From Leptodactylus fallax (lineage: Eukaryota > Chordata > Amphibia > Anura > Leptodactylidae): a stretch of DNA of 64,000 nt. The stretch is from assembly GCA_947044405.1 (NCBI GenBank), contig CAMRHE010000054.1:6029501-6093500 (forward strand), read 5' to 3'. The number at the start of each line of letters is the position of its first letter. Position 1 is the first letter of the stretch. Made by a program: the position numbers and the translations under genes. Positions 1-11,499 of the stretch are shown one piece after another. Below the pieces are notes generated by a model. That model saw only the letters and a list, made by a program, of their open reading frames with translations. It was not told the DNA's origin and did no database searches.

Positions 1-89
1 ATGCTTGTGTTTATGCATCATGCATTTGAACTACATGACCACTGAGGCCTCAGCAGTCCCTGACATCATTCAGGAGGCTAAAGAGGACA

Positions 90-415
90 GGGACCTGTGT
101 TGGAGTCCAAGTAAGGTAAGTAACACTGTTTGTTATGTTTACTCACCTCCTCTGGGTCTCTGCTTATTATATTTTCAGAGCTGAAGAAACCCCATTCGCA
201 GTAGTTTATGGATAGTGAATCACAAAAATTTTAGGTTTGGCTGAACCTGAATTTTTGGGAAAATTTGTAACAAGAACCAGGACATTCCTATGGACTTTTT
301 CCTATTTTATTAGCATAAGGGAGATATTATGTTATGTGGAGGGGCTCCTATGGGACAATATACAGAATGGGGGGCCTCTATGGGACATTATACTATCATA
401 GGGGTCTTTGGCATG
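90..415. repeat. Fragment of a composite dispersed repeat
   Basis: The stretch contains AAGGTAAGTAACACTG followed closely by TTACTCACCTCCTCTGGG, an imperfect inverted pair. The same module recurs near 13800-13990, 20330-20545, 23390-23700 and 54760-55080. It is followed by two short units of the GGACATTATACTGT minisatellite seen elsewhere in the window. I take it as a truncated copy of the composite repeat that is best preserved at 23170-25175. No coding capacity is evident. Confidence 0.6.
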
Positions 416-3284
416 AATGAGAGAATGGGAAGGGGGCACGCTTTCTGAACAGCCTGCAGCCCATGGTACCATTAATCCATGCTGTCTGTTGCTGTTTTGC
501 AACTGCAAAACAAGGACCATTTTGCAAGCGAATTTTGCATCTGCAAAGGTCTGAGAAAATTTTTTTTTTTATCCATGGTTGGTTAATAGTATAAACAATT
601 TCAACACATTTCAATATTTTATTATTGTTTAGTTGTAAAGAGGATGAAAAATATTCATATAAGTAACATTCAAGACAATAGAAATGTACATATGCCATAG
701 TACAAGTATATTCATGTATATATCAGGAAAATATTATCATGTATATGGGCAAACTTTCGATATTTAGAGGAGAGAGTAGTGCTAATACTGCTCTAATATA
801 CCACACTTTCTTTAGGAAATTCAGTGAAGCAGAAACAAGAAGTTAATGGTTATGGACTGTTTAGATCCCAAAGCCTTCATAGTTATTAGTAGTGTTATAT
901 CAGACACTATCTCATTTAGAGGGCAGCTCATAAGGGGAATTTATTCACTGTTCCCATTCCTGTATGAATGCACTCATCTATGTTGACTCTGCGATATCAT
1001 GGCTTCTTACAAATAGTTATTAACATTCCTAATGATAACCAGATTGTTTGTTAAATCTGGAGTCTTCCATTTCTTTTCCATAGCCTGTAGTTGTGGATAT
1101 AAATAAGTGACACAATACATGTGAGGATATCTATTCTCAACAAGCTCAACTCCAGACATGTATTGGGATTTAATTAATTCAAGAACTGATTTGCACAGGG
1201 TAATCTTTGGGCCCCCCATAGTAAGGGGGACAGGATGCCAATTAGTTGAAGCCTCTCCAACACAATTCTGATGAGACAGGAAACATTTTTGTGGATATGA
1301 ATGGGGTATAATTAAACACCTTTCAATGTATTAGATACATGAAAAAATTAGTGCACACAGATGGCACCCCTGCTCTGTCTGTGATTTTCACAGACCCATA
1401 GACTTTGATGGGTTTGTTGGTCTGCGGAAGAGACCAAACTAGTACCTGTCCCCATTTTTTCGTGAACTAATGATACTTTCTGTGCATTGTCTGTGGTCAC
1501 ATATCACATGTCACATATAGCATGCGTCTGTGATTCAAGGATGTGCATATAGAGCCTTACGCTTTAACACTTTACAAGTGATGTAATATTACAGTAATTT
1601 CATTGATACTTGACAAGCAATTGACAATGATAAAGAAAGGCTTTGTACAATACTGTACATTCAATACATCAAAGGAAAAAATATACTGTCACACAGATAT
1701 TATTTTTAGTTTCTGTGACTTACTTTCTTGAAACTTTTGTAATATACATCTTATATCTATTCTACATCATTTTTTTTATCTGCATAAATCCAGCAATATA
1801 AGCAATGGATGTTCTCATGCTGGCTATCATGGGGAAAGAACATCTGTCTGTATTATGCAGTATGAGTTATAATTAATACTATATTGCAATGTTTTCTGAA
1901 GGTCACAAGATGAATACTGTGGGCACCGATGATCACATGTGACCTGCCACTCCATTATGGGCCAGAAGAAAATAGCCAAGCACTGTACTCAACTATATCC
2001 ATCAGTATCATAGACTTTATGTGTGACCACAGCTCCAGCTAATAAGTGTATCGGACGTATAAGGACACATATGCCCACACAACAGCAAAGATGCATACAT
2101 GCAAAGATTAATCATACATAATGGAAGGACAAATGCATCAAAACAAGAATATAGGCAGAAGGACAAATGTGTCAACATAGACAGGGATTCATGGCAGAAG
2201 GACAAATGGGCCACAGAATTACAGACATGTCATCAGGCATCAGACAGAAACATAACTCAGAACGTAGTATAGCATGCATCCAAACAACAGGTCATGAAAC
2301 AGACAACTCCAACATTGGAAAGCCTGGGTGTGGGTAGATAAGCAGACTTATATACACATGGGCAGACAGAGTTTGTCAGGAGGATGTTTAGCAGGTGACT
2401 ACACTAATCCATAAAATAACAAGAGTACTCAGAGATAACCAGGCAGCCAGGTCTGCTGGGAGAGTAGTATACGAACCATTGCCGAGCATTATATTATCCT
2501 ATTCACTTTTTTCCAAAAATGAAGGACAATTAGTTGTCAGTTTGCAAAGCCCCTAGTGAGCATAGAGGAGCAGCCATTGTGATGGCCTATCCTTAGAGTA
2601 GTCCATCAATATTAGATCAAAGAGGGTCCAACTTCTGGTACCCATGCTAATCATTTGTTTGAAGGGGTGCGTCCTTTCACGCAAGCACTGAAATTTCTTT
2701 AATGTTTACATCACTGTGGACTCTGCTTTTACAGCCAAACACTGTACTTTTAGTAGCAGCGCTGTGTTTGACCTAGTAAGGGAAACATTGAAGAAGATGC
2801 AGTGATTGCATGCCAAGCATTAAGGACAGGCAATACATTTGTAAAGGTGAATATCCCCTTTAAGTCTCCATTGCCTTATGTTAGCGAAGTTTTGCTCCAT
2901 AATAGAAAACTTTCCTGAAATGCTACGAAAGCAATAAATATACTGTAAGTATATACAAAAAGGCAGAGGGAAATATTTGCTGCAAATAAAACGGAACATT
3001 GTTTACATTTCTGTAATAGTTATAATTTTCAATAGAGACATTTACTTAAATTATATCCAAATACTACATTTGAATATAATAGAACTCTAGGTACTATGAT
3101 TGCAAGTTATTACAATATGTTGGGAAAATAACTTAAAGTGTACCTCCAATTATAAACACTTTTTCATATTTGAATAGTGCATGTGATTATAAGAAATTTT
3201 GTAATATTCTTATTAAGGAGATCTGTTTCCCTCACCACTTATTGGGCTTTTTTCCTTCTCTTTATCTTCACTCAGACTGTTTGC
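416..3284. other. Uncharacterised AT-rich intergenic sequence
   Basis: I see no gene here. A 70-codon minus-strand ORF (1007-1219) matches nothing I recognise. Near 2125-2210 the string AGAAGGACAAATG occurs three times at irregular spacing, a small degenerate tandem repeat. The sequence at 1340-1560 resembles other dispersed pieces (7600-7870 and 41230-41400) that share CACAGAC and CTGTCTGTG words, so it may be an old MITE remnant. The rest is anonymous. Confidence 0.5.
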
Positions 3285-3960
3285 TTAAAGAGGACCTTTC
3301 ACCACCTCCACCATGTCCAGCTTTGTACATCAATTAATAGGAGCTGCTCCACAGATTCTGGAACAGGGGGGATTTTTTCTCAAGCCCCACCATTCCTAAG
3401 CAATCAATGATGTTGGCTTTGGTGCCTGATATGCTTTTTAGGCTCTGTACTGTCAGGAAACCAATGTCAGGCAGGAGCAGGTAGGGTGGTGTGATTCTGA
3501 GCTCTGACACTGGCTGCCTCTCTTTAGAGCTCTGAATTATGCTGCCTTGACACTGGGTTCACACTAGCATTCAGTTTTCCGTTCTTTGGGTCCACTTGGG
3601 GACCCGAAAAATGGAAAGTTAACCTGTTTAAAAAGCGGTTACCCATGGAAACCCGTGGACACCATAAACTATAATTCTGCCTGGTTTCTGCCTGAAAAAT
3701 GCGGAAAATGTGGAGAGAAAAGTTCTGCTTGCATTTTTTAAGCGGGTTCCGGGCCAAAAACCCGGAACATAGATCAGGGGCAGGTGTGAACCTAGCTTGA
3801 CACTGCTCTTCTGATATAACAGAGCTTAAATAGCACAAAAGGCATCATAACTAACTACACTTGTTGCTCAGGAATGGTGAGGATTAGAGAGAAATTCTAA
3901 CTGTGCTGTAGTCAGTGGAAATAAGAACTTGAATTGGTAGAGGTGATTAATGGTCTTTAA
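3285..3960. mobile_element. TTAA-flanked MITE, interrupted by a second MITE
   Basis: The element begins TTAAAGAGGACCTTTCACC and ends with GGTCTTTAA, so it is bounded by TTAA at both ends. That target site is typical of piggyBac-type insertion. A second copy of the same sequence lies at 41705-42066, with shared internal text such as GCTCTGACACTGGCTGCCTC. The copy here is longer only because a foreign MITE sits at about 3555-3796. Non-coding. Confidence 0.7.
3546..3804. mobile_element. Palindromic MITE with an 8-9 bp target duplication
   Basis: The terminal repeats are GGGTTCACACTAGC on the left and GTGTGAACCTAGC on the right. CTTGACACT occurs at 3546-3554 and again at 3796-3804, flanking the element. 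The related TTAA element at 41705 shows the empty site, CTGACACT at about 41966-41973, with no insert. An 8-9 bp duplication suits a hAT-type transposase acting in trans. Related palindromes lie at 14690-14850 and 42926-43290. Non-coding. Confidence 0.7.
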
Positions 3961-4119
3961 ATAGAGATCTCTGTACCCAGCCTCACACAGAACTCTATGG
4001 AGGGGAGAGGAGGAAGAAGGTGTCTGTCCCTGGCTAGTTAAGTGATTTTTTACCTCATTGAGCAGAAAGGAGAAGTATAAGTACTTCCCATATATTTTCC
4101 ATTTCTTTTATAGCCACTC

Positions 4120-4197
4120 TTGGCTTTGACTTAAAAAACCGCATCAAAATCTGCAACAAAAAGAAGCCGCGTTTATGCTATGTGGGGCCTTAGCCTT
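4120..4197. repeat. End fragment of the GGCCCCAT-type MITE
   Basis: AAGAAGCCGCGTTTATG followed by CTATGTGGGGCCTTAG resembles the right end of the MITE family seen at 10236-11220, 38325-38602 and 39406-40107. Only the terminal part is present. Confidence 0.45.
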
Positions 4198-4836
4198 TGA
4201 ATGTCTTTTCCAGCAGTCTCATCCTTCCTCTCCCTTCTTCACAGATTTGAATGTAAAAACTACCTCACTCTGAAAAGTGGAGATATATTATAATTTTTTT
4301 TATGTACATCTGTACTTTTCATTTACACAAAGTTGTTTATAACTGGAGGTAAGTTGTAAGGAAATGTACAAAAAAAGCAAAACAAATGAATTAGCTGTCC
4401 CTTTCTTAAAGCATCCTACGTTATCTCTCATTAAAAAATATTTAGTGTACCATAATATCCATAGATAGATCCTATCTACTCCTTTTTTCCCTAGTATTAG
4501 AAATCCTAGAGGTCAATATGTTTTTATGGAGGAACCTGCTCGTATAGAGACTATATTGGCAATGCTCGGTGGGAAAAATAGTATGCAAATAGTTCTCTCA
4601 TATTTTGCTAGTGTCACCTCCCTTAAAGTCAGTGTTTGAGTCTTTAACATGCCTTGGAGCATGACTAGGGATATTAACCAAGCCATACATCCATCTGCAA
4701 ACAAATGTTTCAATGTGTTTGACACTCATCGGGTGTACATAAACACATATCTGTTCTAATACTCAGTGTGAGAGAACACAAGATACTGTACCTGCATTAG
4801 CATCCTTTGCAACTAATAAGTAACTGATTAGGGACC
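4198..4836. other. Uncharacterised intergenic sequence
   Basis: I see nothing recognisable here: the stretch is AT-rich with short ORFs only. Confidence 0.5.
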
Positions 4837-4837
4837 A

Positions 4838-4905
<68 letters not shown>
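4837..4905. repeat. TATC tetranucleotide microsatellite
   Basis: About 17 perfect tandem copies of the tetranucleotide TATC (equivalently CTAT) run without interruption. Uninterrupted arrays of this length are normally length-polymorphic between individuals. Confidence 0.97.
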
Positions 4906-6555
4906 CACCTATTTTTGTTCTGTATAATACTCACAATAAAGTTTTTTATTTCATTTTTAACCTTTAAGTAGAAATTTGTGGTAGTGTAATTGTTGCCATG
5001 TGTTTTTATCCAAAGACAAAACATTTTTAAGTCATGGTAACAAGCTAGAGAAACAGCTTTGATGATATGTGTTCACTATGGTTACTCTTAAAGCAGATTA
5101 GTTTTCTGCCAGTAAAGTTACTGTCCTTTGAGAGATGCTAAGAAAAGGTTTGATTTATATTCTACTTCATGTTTTGCAAAATGAGCAGCCTGTTCATTAG
5201 ATATAAAATAAGATTATATAATCTTCCGCTTGACAGCTCTTCCTATGGGTCTCATTCAGGTTTTGAAAAATCTCTTGTTTAAATTGGAATTTTCAGCATA
5301 TTGAGTATTACTTTTCACCAAATTATCTGAAATGTACACTAACTATCATCATGTTACCTCATAGAAACAATTTAGTTTAAGTAAGGGTGTTTAAAATAAT
5401 AACATATTCCGATCCCACCCAAATCCTGGGGAGTTTATGATTTTATAATTCATGGATTAGAACCAATTGCTTAGGCAAAGGAATAAAGCTGCAGTATTAA
5501 ATATGCATAGAGAAAAAACTAGAATATAAATATACATACAGTACATGCAAGAGTGTATTAACACATGTGCACTTACAGTACATACAGTCCTAAAGCACAA
5601 ATCAATTGTATGTACTGTATTTGCATAATGTGGAATATAATTAGTTACATCACAGAGTTTTAGGAATATGAGGATGTTTTTTTCACTATTATAGTGCATT
5701 ATGGTAAAATTATAGTGCAGTGTGTTTTATAATTGTTTTATTAATTAGTTTTATCTGAAATATATTACATTTTTGTTATATTTTTTAAATAAGTAAACCT
5801 TGTTCAGAAGAAGCTGGTACAAGGTTTAAGCCTTCTAAACCAGTAGTTACTACTACACTTTACTAGTCTTACTATTTGCTTTTCTAATGATGCATATGTT
5901 GTCAGTGCACGAAACAAAGTCTGAAAAACTTTACACTGCTTGGGAATAAAGCTGAATATTTGCTATATCATGGGTGAACTGTGGATAGCACAGTAAGGGA
6001 GATTGGTGGCTGGCATTAGAACTGAATATTGTTAGTACTGGTACTGTATGTAGGCCCTTTAGCTACAGATGCTCTTCCTTACCTTTTCTCTTGACTGGAT
6101 ATGTTATTGCTTTTCAAGACAATAGGAGGAATTTATTAGGGCCGCTGATCGTTATGGATGGTCTGTGTGACAGAAGTTGAAACCTACACCATATAGGGGA
6201 TGGCATAGATTTCAGCTATTATTTACATCAGTTCCCTGGTGCTAATAATGTTAAATTTGTTAGGCCTCAAAACCCTACACATGCCATGCCTATTTTTTTT
6301 AAAAAGTTTCGTGAACAATGGAAAAAGAGTACAAAATCACAATTTTTAGCAAAAAATAGTTGTGCACTAAAAATTACAACTTTTATCATCCTTTTCATCC
6401 GAGAAACTATTGTAAAATAAATGATATAGCTCCCGCAATATGGTTCAAGATATCGTTTTACAAAACCCTATATGTGTCTTTTTACACCCACCTAGAGGTT
6501 GTCTTGCAATTTTTGGTCTTTAAAGGGTTTTGTTATATTGTTGCTATATTGTATT
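4906..6555. other. Uncharacterised AT-rich intergenic sequence
   Basis: No gene or element could be identified. TACAGTACAT-like words near 5540-5620 occur in both orientations and make a weak inverted repeat. Confidence 0.5.
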
Positions 6556-6935
6556 TTAGTTAGTGTCGGACTGACGTGCCCATGTCTAGGGCTCACCAGA
6601 AGAACTTGTTCTGAGGGCCCACCAACAGCTTCCTGGTAATAGCCTCCTTCACTCTAAATCTTGAATATGTGCTGACTGCCCAGCAACACATTACTGAGTA
6701 TTTTCCTGATATCATCATTCCCCTATAGTACTGTGCATGCCCTAATAGCACCATGGCCAGTTTATGCTCAGTACTATATGGGGAATGACACAGTCATGGA
6801 GCATGTCACACAAGATTTTAGTGATTTTAGTGAGAGACATAGCACACAGGGCTGCTATTATGAATTTTGGGGCCCCATACTGGCAAAATTTGTGGGCATT
6901 CTCCTCTGTGATGTATCTTACAGTTTCCTGTCTGG
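6556..6935 (-). repeat. Unique arm of the composite repeat, reverse orientation
   Basis: Read on the minus strand, this aligns by eye with 24845-25175. Both carry a GTCGGACTGA/GTTGGACTGA terminus, CCCTATAGTACTGTGC, and CATGGAGCA text next to the minisatellite. The neighbouring array at 6936-7300 is correspondingly inverted. I interpret the whole of 6556-7300 as a second, inverted copy of the composite repeat. Confidence 0.65.
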
Positions 6936-7300
6936 TGACCCCCACACAGTATATATAATGTTCCCTAGTTCTCCCCACACAGTATAAAGCTCCCCAGGAT
7001 CTCCCATCGTATAAAGATCCACAGTGGCCCCCCACAATGTATAATGCTTCACAGTGGCCCCACACAGTATAATATACTCCTCAGAGGCCCCACAGTATAA
7101 TGCCCCACAGTTACCCACACAATATAATATAGTCCCCAGAGCCCCCCCCAGTACAATGCTCTGCAATGGCCCCATACAGTATAAAATACTCCTTATAGCC
7201 CACACAGTATAATGCTCCACAGGGGCCACATACAGTATAATATGCTCCACAAAGACGCCACACAGTATAATAAACTCCCTAGAGCCCTCCCAAATACAAA
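6936..7300 (-). repeat. 31-bp-unit minisatellite, inverted orientation
   Basis: About ten to eleven degenerate units contain CACACAGTATAATGCTCC-like text. This is the reverse complement of the array at 14105-14340. The units lack stop codons in several frames, which creates spurious minus-strand ORFs of about 107-110 codons. Confidence 0.85.
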
Positions 7301-8170
7301 TTTATTTTTTTGGATACTCTGGTAGGCTCAACTATTCCTCAGGTACACTGAAGAGCTCATACAGATTAAACACTTATTTTTCTCGGCAGAAAGATTGTAC
7401 TTTATCAAAAAATAGATATGTTTGCTATAACTGTAACCCCTGCCAAAAAACATCAGTCTTGATAACTACCCCCATTATCTTTATTGTGTAGGAGACAGAT
7501 CCATCTCAGCTCCCTTACTTGTTTTGGCTATCTTTTGAATTTAAATGACCATTAACTTTTCAGACCACTTAGTCTCCATGCATATGACCTTGTGCTTTAT
7601 CAGTGTGCTAACTATTTTTTCACAGTTAGCACACTGATCCATTATTTTCTATGGCTTCATACACACCCCCATGTATTATTACAGGTCTGTGTAGAGGGCC
7701 ATGAGCCCAGAGCAAAACTCAGGACAGGCCCTATTGATGTCCATTTTGGGATCTGGGCTTAATGTTGGAAATTAATAGATCTGTGGAGAGCACAGACAGC
7801 ACACAGATAGCGTCCATGTGCTGTCTGTGCCATTTTCCCAAAATTGACCAAAATGCAATGCACTTTATTTGAAACTGTTGCTGTTTTCTGCCTGAAAAAC
7901 CTCTCTAAAATTTTTGCCACTAGATGTTTCCCTCCTTCCTACTTTCCTGCCTCCTTCCTGTTACTAAGGAAAGTCCATCTTTAAAGACCAAGGGGCACAA
8001 GAAGGAACACAGGAAGTAGGCATGGTGGTCTCTCTTCACAGTCTCTGCATGTTTACATGCAGCTTTGCTGCACTGTACTCTGCTCAGAGAGAAATCTGCA
8101 GCTTTCCGTAGCTCACACTGAGTGTAAGGAGAGTCTATATATTTCTGACAAGCTGCTTGTGTTGGTGCTA
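7301..8170. other. Intergenic sequence with one probable MITE remnant
   Basis: CAGTTAGCACACTGATCC at about 7605-7645 and CACAGACAGCACACAG at about 7790 share phrasing with 41265-41420 (CACACTGACCCATTC, ATGGCCCCATATACAC). This suggests an old dispersed repeat. Nothing else was recognised. Confidence 0.45.
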
Positions 8171-9460
8171 ATGGGATGAAGTGCATATTAAGTGGCACAT
8201 TCTGGATCATCAATCTGAAGCTAGAAGATATTCTTGCTTTTTCTGCTGGCAGGCCAGGTACGCTGATAAGGTGCTCAAATTTTTTTTCTTGAAATTTTGC
8301 GACTTGTCACTCTGCCAACTAAAGGTTGATGTCGCCTCCTCCAGTTCCTCCACACTGGACCATACTATCTCCTGCCCCCAACTTCACCATGGCAAGCCAT
8401 TGCTTATACTACCCTTCCCTCATTTTATCGTTGTAATGTGAAATGCACATTGAGAGGCACTGTGGCACACACTAAAGCAGCAGTATACGACAAAAGATTA
8501 TTGCATGCAGCAAATCGCAAACACAATGGAATAGACAACTGTGAGAGGAAGGACAATTTTTACTACATGAGCACTTTTGGAAGATAGTCCAGCTTTTTCA
8601 GCTGGCAGGCTAGGTATTAGGGTTGTTACCCATTTAAGTCTGATGAGTTGCTTCTGCTTGCGGTTAATTAATTTGTGATACATTCCTCTGTGTTGTGAAC
8701 CCCGGTTTGGAATTGCCATGTCCATCTCCACCACTAGGAGCTCTTGGGAAAATGTCCTGAGATTGGCTTTGGCTCATACTGGGTGTGTTGGATTTTGGTT
8801 ATTTATTATTATTTATTTATTATGCTTACTTGTATAGCACCATCATATTCCGCAGCTTTACAGACATTGTCAGTCACTGTCCCATATAAGGCTCACAATC
8901 TACATTTTCCTATCATTATGTCTTTGGAGTGTGGGAGGAAACCGGAAGAAACCCACGCAAACACAGGGAGAACATACAAACTCCTTGCAAATGTTGTCCA
9001 AGGCAGGATTCGAACCTAGGACTCCAGTGCTGCAAGGCTGCAGGGCTAATCACTGAGCCACCGTGCTGGTTTTTCTGCTTGCAGTCATTAGGTTCAGTTC
9101 TGCTGCTTCTCTCTATTCTGACTACTCTGGACCTTATACCTGCATCTGTAGTTCCTAACACTAGGCAGCAGGCACACTGATAGTGTGCCCCAATTTTTTC
9201 TTGAAATTCTGTAAATTGTCACTCTGCCAACATGATGTTGATGTGACATGTGCTCCCATACAGGGATAACCAGCAGGATAATCCAGGTTCTTTTCTGCCT
9301 CCCAAGTGCTATTCTCATGGTTATAGAAACTGTTCCATTTCAGAGTATATTCTGGGTTTTTCAGCTGGTAGGCCAGGCATACTGATAGTCTGTCACATAT
9401 TTTTCTTCAAATCTTGCAATTGTCACTCATTGGTGCTACATCTTCTACCATAAAGGGACA
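8171..9460. repeat. Degenerate long-period repeat around a SINE
   Basis: The phrase CTGCTGGCAGGCCAGGTA followed by TTTCTTGAAATTTTGC and TTGTCACTCTGCCAAC recurs in altered form near 8240-8330, 8590-8630, 9155-9240 and 9350-9430. The spacing is irregular, from about 190 to 570 bp, partly because a SINE is inserted at 8798-9069. I read this as an old, satellite-like local duplication. No coding function is visible. Confidence 0.55.
8798..9069 (-). mobile_element. tRNA-derived SINE
   Basis: On the minus strand the element starts GCACGGTGGCTCAGTG. It has an RNA polymerase III A-box-like TGGCTCAGTGATTAG (9060-9046) and a B-box-like GGTTCGAATCC (9017-9006). A body with GTTTCCTCCCACACTCCAAA follows, then a tail reading CTATACAAGTAAGCATAAT that ends in ATAAATAAATAATAAT. 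tRNA-like heads with this body are common in fish and amphibians (V-SINE-like; the family name is from recognition only). It lies inside the degenerate repeat at 8171-9460. Related 3' tails occur at 20185-20260 and 12735-12800. Confidence 0.75.
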
Positions 9461-10235
9461 ATTTTTGGTGACTTTGTACAGTTAAGTTCGGAGTTTGTAT
9501 ACACTGCTTACCATGCTTTTTTACCATAGACTTACATCTCACTTTCACTTTGACATAACTTTGTTTGCCTTAGAGAGCTAGAAATTGGATAGATAGGTTC
9601 TCAGGAGCCCTAACAGTGTTATACACTATGTTTTAAGTCAATTTAAGTTGTGGTTCATTCTGAACTTGTTCGACCCGAATCAAATCTGTGACCTGAGCCA
9701 CCTGAACCCGAAACAAAACTAATCTTGTGAGGTTCATCTATCTCTACACATGTACCAGTAATATGTTATCTAAGTGATTCAAACCAATTTCTCCCATGTT
9801 TTTCTCATGACCTTTATTGTAATTTATGGCTCCTGCATTCCTGTGCATATTAGTCATATTGGAAACATGAAGAATGAGGTAATTTTATTTATTTTTTTTT
9901 TAGAAGAGATTAAAAAAAAGATGAGAAAAAGAATGTAAAATGTGTTTACTGCTCTATTAGTTCATGCATTTAATTTTACAAACATAACATTTATATATTA
10001 TTCACATTATATTGATTCATTTTGTTAGGCATTGTGTTCATGGTCATCACTTTGGAATTTATTATTACATGTGAACTTAACTGAACAAGATTTATTATTG
10101 CTCCACCAGACATCAGTCATATTTCCAATTCTGTCACCAATCAAAATGTCTTGAAGTGAAAAAATAACTGTTTAAATATTCATCTTTATAGAAAAAATAA
10201 TGAATCAGTCATACTGATTTTTAGCCTGATTTTTT
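9461..10235. other. Uncharacterised AT-rich intergenic sequence
   Basis: Nothing recognised. The text near 9660-9740 (CGACCCGAATCAAATCTG) has a partial reverse-complement echo at 11370-11440, so a short dispersed repeat may be present. Confidence 0.4.
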
Positions 10236-10322
10236 AAGGCCCCACATAGCGTTTTTTCCACAGCGTTTTTCATTGCGTTTTTATTGAGTTTTACTCAGTG
10301 GATTTACTTCCCCAATTAAACC

Positions 10323-11040
10323 TACACACGTTGACAAAATTGTTGGCACCCCTCGTTTAATGAAAGAAAAACCCACAATGGTTGCAGAAATAACTTGAAT
10401 CTGAAAAAAGTAATTTGCCAAACTACATGTTGATAAGCCACAAAGCCTCTGGGAGAATGTCCTATGGATAGATGAGACAAAAATCGAAATTTTTGGCAAG
10501 GCACATCAGCTCTATGTTCACAGACATGGGTCTTGCAACAGGATAATGACCCAAAACACACAGCTAAAAACACCCAAGAATGGCTAAGAGGAAAACATTG
10601 GACTATTCTGAAGTGGCCTTCTATGAGCCCTGACCTAAATCCTATTGAGCATCTTTGGAAGAAGCTGAAACATGCCGTCTGGAAAAAGCACCCTTCAAAC
10701 CCGAGACAACTGGAGCAGTTTGCTCATGAAGAGTGGGCCAAAATACCTGTTGAGAGATGCAGAATTCTCATTGACAGTTACAGGAATCATTTGATTGCAG
10801 TGATTGCCTCAAAAGGTTGTACAACAAAATATTAAGTTAAGTGTACCATCATTTCTGTCCAGGCCTGTTTCATGAGTTTTCATTTTTGAAAAATTCTGTT
10901 GAAGCATAGTTGAAAAGCAATGTCTGACTTTCATTTGTTCATTTTCATAGAATTTTTATATATTATTACTTCTGTCAGATTCAAATTATTTCTGTGACCA
11001 TTGTGGGTTTTTCTTTCATTAAACAATTTTGTCGCTGGTA
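10323..11040 (+). mobile_element. Tc1-like transposon, family A, internally deleted
   Basis: The left end is TACACACGTTGACAAAATTG. The inner terminal-repeat text AAAGAAAAACCCACAATGG is mirrored on the right as CCATTGTGGGTTTTTCTTTC. The right tip has a short deletion before GGTA. The 5' half of the transposase is gone, and a second gap near 10525 removes the region between the first and second catalytic motifs. A better-preserved copy of the family is at 15472-17403. TA flanks are consistent with Tc1/mariner insertion. It lies inside a MITE. Confidence 0.88.
10530..10835 (+). pseudogene. Tc1 transposase C-terminal fragment (family A)
   Basis: This is the C-terminal third of a DDE transposase, reading [12 protein letters not shown], then [11 protein letters not shown], and ending KGCTTKY at a TAA stop. 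The second catalytic Asp and the Glu are separated by 34 residues, the DD34E spacing of classical Tc1. The N-terminal DNA-binding domains and the first catalytic Asp are not in frame with it. A short upstream piece at about 10440-10500 still encodes the WIDETKIEIFG-type first motif. The protein cannot be functional. Confidence 0.9.
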
Positions 11041-11239
11041 TAATTGACATGCTGCAATTTTCAAAAACGTAACTTTTCCACAGTGGATTTTTTCTGCAAT
11101 GTGTGTATGTGATTAGCCAGATTCTCATTCACTTTGAAGGTACTATAAAACACAGAATTTTTTTGCTGTCCCGTTTCCGGAGCAGCAAAAAGGATGCGTT
11201 TTCAAAATGTGGGGCTTCTAAAGAATAAGCTTAGTAATG

Positions 11240-11320
11240 TAAGCAATGTCAGACTGAGATGCCTAGGGCCCACCTGTAAATTCATTCTGGAGGTCGATTA
11301 TATATTATACATGCAAATAT
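11240..11320 (-). repeat. Terminal scrap of the composite repeat
   Basis: AATGTCAGACTGAGATGCC followed by TAGGGCCCACC resembles the GTCGGACTGA terminus at 6560 and, in reverse, 25135-25175. Confidence 0.45.
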
Positions 11321-11499
11321 TACTGGTACATGAGCAGAGATGGATGAGCCTCTCAAGATTAGTCTTGTTTCAGGTGGCTCGGGTCTCAGATTTGTTTTGA
11401 GACAAACAAGTTGAGTACGAACCACAATTTAAATAGACTTAAAACATAGTGTATACCACTGTTAGGGCTCCTATCTATCCAATTTCTAACTCTCTAAAG

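Larger units (their letters stand above)
10236..11220. mobile_element. GGCCCCAT-type MITE split by a Tc1 remnant
   Basis: The left end reads AAGGCCCCACATAGCG and the right end reads AAAATGTGGGGCTTC, an inverted pair. Interior text such as TAATTGACATGCTGC and ACTATAAAACACAG matches the copies at 38325-38602 and 39406-40107. The Tc1 remnant 10323-11040 sits in the middle, between AAACC and TAATTGACATG. Non-coding; the responsible transposase is unknown. Confidence 0.65.

Noticed and set aside
1007..1219. Minus-strand ORF of 70 codons as a conserved exon
   Set aside because: It begins at an ATG by chance, has no motif I can name and no splice context that stands out.
6742..7250. Minus-strand ORFs of 107 and 110 codons
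   Set aside because: Same cause: inverted copy of the minisatellite.
9000..9069. Possible tRNA gene
   Set aside because: A-box and B-box-like sequences are present, but they lead into a SINE body with an AT-rich tail; no functional cloverleaf gene is indicated.
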